Position numbers and translations under genes: made by a program. Positions 6,189 through 8,765 of a DNA stretch of 8,765 nucleotides are shown here, one piece after another. The notes under the pieces were generated by a model that worked only from the letters and a program-made list of their open reading frames with translations, was not told the origin of the DNA and did not search any database. This DNA comes from Candidatus Sulfotelmatobacter sp. Its GTDB lineage: Bacteria; Acidobacteriota; Terriglobia; Terriglobales; Acidobacteriaceae. Positions within the stretch are counted from its first letter, which is position 1, and each line of letters starts with the position of its first letter. The stretch is from positions 1 to 8,765 of the forward strand of contig JASICF010000605.1 of assembly GCA_030044775.1 (NCBI GenBank), read 5' to 3'.

Positions 6189-7808
6189 ATGGCTGATTAC
6201 ATTTACACCATGGAAATCCGGTTGACGCCGGATCAGATGAAAGGCGTCAATTTGGTGCAGGAGATAGCTCGCACCGCGGAAATCACCCTTTACCTCACCG
6301 GCGGCGCCATTCGCGATATCATCAGCGGCTATACCATCCGCGATCTGGATTTCACGGTTCAGGGCAATCCCCTCAAATTGCAAAAAGAATTCGAGCGTGC
6401 CGGAGCGCAAATCGCCGGGCGGGACGAAGATACTCGCGCTCTTTTCCTGGTTCTTCCCGGCAACGTGCGGGCTGAAATCAGCATGGCGCGCACGGAGACC
6501 TACGAGAAGGTAGGGAAACCGCCCCTCATTGCACCGTCCAGCATTCAGGAAGACTTGCGCCGCCGCGACTTCACCGTCAATGCGATGGCGCTATCGCTGA
6601 ATGAAGGTTCGCGCGGCCTGCTGCTCGATCCCTTCAACGGGGTAGCCGATATCGAAGCCAAGCTCGTGCGTATTCTCCACAACTACTCGTTTGCGGAAGA
6701 TCCTTCGCGATTGATTCGCGCTACCCGTTTTGCCGCGCGTTTCCATTGGCCGCTTGAGGAGCGCACGCAGCAGCGTTATAACGCGGCCAAAGAAAATAAC
6801 TATATCGAGCACATTGCGCGCGGTGCCATCGGACATGAGATCGCACAACTCGCGCACGAAGATGATCCTCTCAACGTTATTCGCGTTCTCGAAAGGGAAG
6901 ACTGGCTGAAAGTTCTGCATCCTCGCTGGTCTTCCGCCAAGGTGGATGCGAACGGTCTGGCTCTGCTCATGAAGACGCGACAGCAGATGGTCGATTTGGG
7001 CTATAGCGTCGATCCCTCGGCGGCTGTCATGCATTTTCTAACGGCGCGACTCTCCGACAAAGACATTTCCGATCTCCGCCGGCAGATTCCGCGCAAAGAT
7101 TTGGTGGAGGCGTGGCGCGACATCGAAGACCACGCCAAAGAGTTGGCCAAGCGCCTTACGGGTAAAGAAGCGGCGACCCCCTCACGCACCTGGAATCTGC
7201 TTTCTTCCGCGCGACCCGAGATGATCTTGTTCCTGGCCGTTACTGCACGCCAGCAGACGGTCGCGCAAAAAATCAAGAATTTCCTCACCAAGTGGCGCGA
7301 CGTGCAGAAGAAGATTCCTTTGCTGGAGATGACTGAACTGCTCATCACTCCGCAGTTGCCGACATATCCGAAGATCGCCCATGACGTTTTTATGCTGCTG
7401 CTGGACGGCAAACTGCGTTCGCGCACTGAAACGCTCAGATTTCTTAAGCCCTTCGCTCCACCACCACCGCCGCCTCCACCGCCGCCGCGTCGCGGACGCG
7501 CGGGCAAGGCCACTGCGGCCGGCGCACAGCCCGCCGAGGCAGCGGAGTCGACCGCAAAGGGCAAAAGAGGGAAGGGAAAATCCGAGACCCCAGCAGCACC
7601 GGTCTCAACGGCGCAAGCTCCCTCGTCATCGGGCGCCAAAACCAAACCGGCGGCCGCAAAGCCTGAAGCAACAGCAAAGCCGGTGGTTCACGCGGCAAAA
7701 GCCGGGTCAAAACACTCTCACGCCCATAAAACCGCCTCAAAATCCAAGGCGGCGTCAAAATTAACCAAGAAACCGGCTCGAAAGAAGGCAAAATCCAGAA
7801 AGCGCTGA
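6189..7808 (+). CDS. Class II tRNA nucleotidyltransferase / poly(A) polymerase family protein with poly-Pro hinge and H1-like basic tail
   Basis: Cytoplasmic template-independent nucleotidyltransferase of 539 residues, expected to add or repair the CCA end of tRNA, or part of it. The head domain shows LTGGAIRD (36-43), the metal-binding pair in RDLDFTVQG (D52, D54), RRRDFTVNAMA (124-134) and LLDPFNGVADIEAKLVR. The next domain contains the nucleotide-recognition motif EDPSRLIRATRFAARF (170-185), typical of class II enzymes. A helical body runs to about 420 with no HD motif. The family's usual GxDLxxxGxxPGP segment appears eroded: the equivalent region reads MTELLITPQLPTYPKIAHDV, although LLLDGKLRSRTE follows normally. 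Ten consecutive prolines (424-433) then lead into a Lys/Ala/Pro/Ser-rich tail (434-539), about one quarter Lys plus Arg, ending KKPARKKAKSRKR. The start at 6189 is bounded by an in-frame TGA at 6180-6182; Met8 (6210) is the only close alternative. CCA-adding, A-adding and poly(A) activities cannot be told apart here. Confidence 0.9.
   Translation: MADYIYTMEIRLTPDQMKGVNLVQEIARTAEITLYLTGGAIRDIISGYTIRDLDFTVQGNPLKLQKEFERAGAQIAGRDEDTRALFLVLPGNVRAEISMARTETYEKVGKPPLIAPSSIQEDLRRRDFTVNAMALSLNEGSRGLLLDPFNGVADIEAKLVRILHNYSFAEDPSRLIRATRFAARFHWPLEERTQQRYNAAKENNYIEHIARGAIGHEIAQLAHEDDPLNVIRVLEREDWLKVLHPRWSSAKVDANGLALLMKTRQQMVDLGYSVDPSAAVMHFLTARLSDKDISDLRRQIPRKDLVEAWRDIEDHAKELAKRLTGKEAATPSRTWNLLSSARPEMILFLAVTARQQTVAQKIKNFLTKWRDVQKKIPLLEMTELLITPQLPTYPKIAHDVFMLLLDGKLRSRTETLRFLKPFAPPPPPPPPPPRRGRAGKATAAGAQPAEAAESTAKGKRGKGKSETPAAPVSTAQAPSSSGAKTKPAAAKPEATAKPVVHAAKAGSKHSHAHKTASKSKAASKLTKKPARKKAKSRKR
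7458..7487 (+). repeat. CCN codon repeat encoding ten prolines
   Basis: Ten consecutive proline codons (CCA, CCG and CCT mixed) join the enzymatic body of the nucleotidyltransferase to its basic tail. The near-repeats of CCA and CCG make it a candidate slippage site, though the reading frame is intact here. On the opposite strand it reads as poly-glycine, which creates spurious ORFs. Confidence 0.85.
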
Positions 7809-7856
7809 CCTTTCCGCTATCGAAATTTTGAGGGTTCGGCAAGACCAAATCCGGCA

Positions 7857-7862
7857 TATAAT
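7857..7862 (+). promoter_or_regulatory. Perfect -10 hexamer TATAAT placed for a leaderless transcript
   Basis: TATAAT ends six bases before the ATG at 7869, so transcription would be expected to begin at or within a base or two of the start codon's A. No Shine-Dalgarno sequence fits between them, consistent with leaderless translation. The -35 is weak: TTCGGC (7835-7840) is at 16 bases, and the better TTGAGG (7828-7833) is 23 bases away. It lies within the 60-base gap after the nucleotidyltransferase stop. Confidence 0.55.
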
Positions 7863-7868
7863 GCCAAT

Positions 7869-8669
7869 ATGAATCGTCCGCTTCTCATCGCGGCGTTCGC
7901 CCTTCTTGTTGTCGCGGTTCCCCTCTCAGCTCAACACGGCGGCGGAGGTCATTCCGGGGGTGGCCATGCCGGTTTTGCCGGCGGCGGCCACAGTGGCTTC
8001 AGCGCCGGTGGTTTTGCTGGTCATGCGGGAGGCACGCATGCCTTCAGTGGCGCGCGTTCCGGCGGATTCGCAGGACGTTCGGTTGCGCCTCGCTATTATG
8101 GACGAAGCTCAGCCTTTGCGCGAGGTTCCTTCGACAGGTTTGGCCGCAATCGCGGTGGCGTGGGTGTCCGCATTCGATCGTATCCGTACTACGGATATAA
8201 CTGCTGGGGCGGATATTGCGGTTACGGCGGCTACTACGGTTATCCGTACCTGGGTGGAGGAGTCGATCCCTACTGGTGGTGGAATAACGGCGACAATTCC
8301 GATTCTAACGCCAGCCAAGCCGCGCCCTACGGCTATGACGACGGTTTAGCCAACCAGATGCAACAGCAGGGCATTCCAATGCGTCCGGCTCCCGAGGCAG
8401 GCGATCAGGATAATTACGCGCGGTCGACCCCTCCGGCCCCTCCGCAACAGGAACACTCAAAGTCTTCTCCACTGACGGTTCTGGTTTTCCGCGATCAGCA
8501 CCAGGAGCAGGTTCAGAACTACGCTATTGTCGGCCAGACGCTCTGGAGTTTTACTCCTGGGAAAACACAGAAAATTCCGCTCTCCGACCTCGACCTTCCC
8601 GCCACGCAAAAGGCGAACGACGCTCAGGGAGTAGAATTTCGGCTGCCTTCTTCCAGCGAAGGCCAATAG
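7869..8669 (+). CDS. Secreted Gly/His/Tyr-rich protein with conserved-looking C-terminal module
   Basis: Uncharacterised exported protein of 266 residues. A clear signal peptide (MNRPLLIAAFALLVVAVPLS) ends in LSA, with probable cleavage before Q22. The mature part is layered. A Gly/His-rich low-complexity stretch (about 22-70, HSGGGHAGFAGGGHSG-like units) comes first. A basic Arg/Ser/Gly stretch (71-104) follows, then a Tyr/Gly/Trp-rich segment (105-140: YPYYGY, YCGYGGYYGYPYLGG, YWWW) with only two cysteines (C112, C117). After it come a polar, Pro/Gln-rich linker (141-200) and a compact-looking C-terminal module (201-260). The module includes LTVLVFRDQHQEQVQNYAIV, LWSFTPGKTQKIPLSDLDLP and ATQKANDAQGVEFRLP; I recall similar modules at the C-termini of other acidobacterial secreted proteins. 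Envelope or extracellular-matrix placement is plausible, and His clusters might bind metal, but neither is shown. Translation appears leaderless. Confidence 0.85.
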   Translation: MNRPLLIAAFALLVVAVPLSAQHGGGGHSGGGHAGFAGGGHSGFSAGGFAGHAGGTHAFSGARSGGFAGRSVAPRYYGRSSAFARGSFDRFGRNRGGVGVRIRSYPYYGYNCWGGYCGYGGYYGYPYLGGGVDPYWWWNNGDNSDSNASQAAPYGYDDGLANQMQQQGIPMRPAPEAGDQDNYARSTPPAPPQQEHSKSSPLTVLVFRDQHQEQVQNYAIVGQTLWSFTPGKTQKIPLSDLDLPATQKANDAQGVEFRLPSSSEGQ

Positions 8670-8671
8670 AG

Positions 8672-8705
8672 TCATAAGCATTTCCCCGTGGTTTCGCTGT
8701 TATGA
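8672..8705 (+). terminator. Weak stem-loop after the secreted-protein gene
   Basis: TCATAAGC (8672-8679) can pair with GC (8696-8697) and TTATGA (8700-8705), leaving a two-base bulge and a 16-base loop. It starts two bases after the stop codon. The stem is AT-rich and no U-run follows, so intrinsic termination is doubtful. The rest to the window edge shows no gene start that I can support. Confidence 0.2.
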
Positions 8706-8765
8706 GTGACCGATTTCACCTGCCTGTAAGACTAGGGGGCGAAGCCTCGCGGCGATAAAGACAAG

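Noticed and set aside
7001..7645. 214-codon minus-strand open frame containing a poly-glycine run
   Set aside because: The glycine run is only the complement of the poly-proline codons of the nucleotidyltransferase; the rest is a shadow of that gene.
7861..7872. Three-codon ORF (ATG CCA ATA TGA) overlapping the start of the secreted-protein gene
   Set aside because: The ATG overlaps the TATAAT hexamer, so it would lie upstream of the predicted transcript start.
8739..8750. GCGA-AGCC-TCGC inverted repeat near the window end
   Set aside because: A four-base stem is too short to distinguish from chance in GC-rich sequence.

Overview
The window looks like a chromosomal segment of a Gram-negative, LPS-making, diaminopimelate-peptidoglycan bacterium. 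It is most probably an Acidobacteriota (Terriglobia-like) genome. This rests on a remembered resemblance of several proteins to acidobacterial ones: the small uncharacterised minus-strand gene, the CCA-type nucleotidyltransferase that begins MADYIYTMEIRL, and the C-terminal module of the last gene. No database search was possible. Base composition and codon use look even throughout, and I see no insertion sequence, integrase, phage gene, tRNA, rRNA or CRISPR array.

Layout. (1) 2-1462 (+): mpl, the murein-tripeptide recycling ligase, cut at its 5' end by the window edge. (2) 1459-3327 (+): an exported M61-family metallopeptidase with a C-terminal PDZ domain, overlapping mpl by ATGA. (3) 3406-4146 (+): a PlsC-type lysophosphatidic acid acyltransferase. 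(4) 4167-5171 (-): lpxD, converging on plsC with a 20-base gap. (5) 5320-5799 (-): an uncharacterised protein with two apparent Sm-like beta-barrel units. (6) 5800-6188: a 389-base divergent intergenic region with palindromes and a pair of DnaA-box-like direct repeats. (7) 6189-7808 (+): a class II tRNA nucleotidyltransferase/poly(A) polymerase-family protein with a poly-proline hinge and a histone-H1-like basic tail. (8) 7869-8669 (+): a secreted Gly/His/Tyr-rich protein with a conserved-looking C-terminal module, apparently expressed as a leaderless mRNA. (9) 8670-8765: non-coding to the window edge.

Functionally, genes 1-4 share a cell-envelope theme: peptidoglycan recycling, periplasmic proteolysis, phospholipid synthesis and lipid A synthesis. 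The nucleotidyltransferase serves RNA 3'-end processing. I do not see a convincing new multi-gene system. The points most worth checking are the H1-like tail on the nucleotidyltransferase, the duplicated Sm-like fold in the 159-residue protein, the modular secreted protein with its leaderless promoter, and the altered motif III in the acyltransferase.
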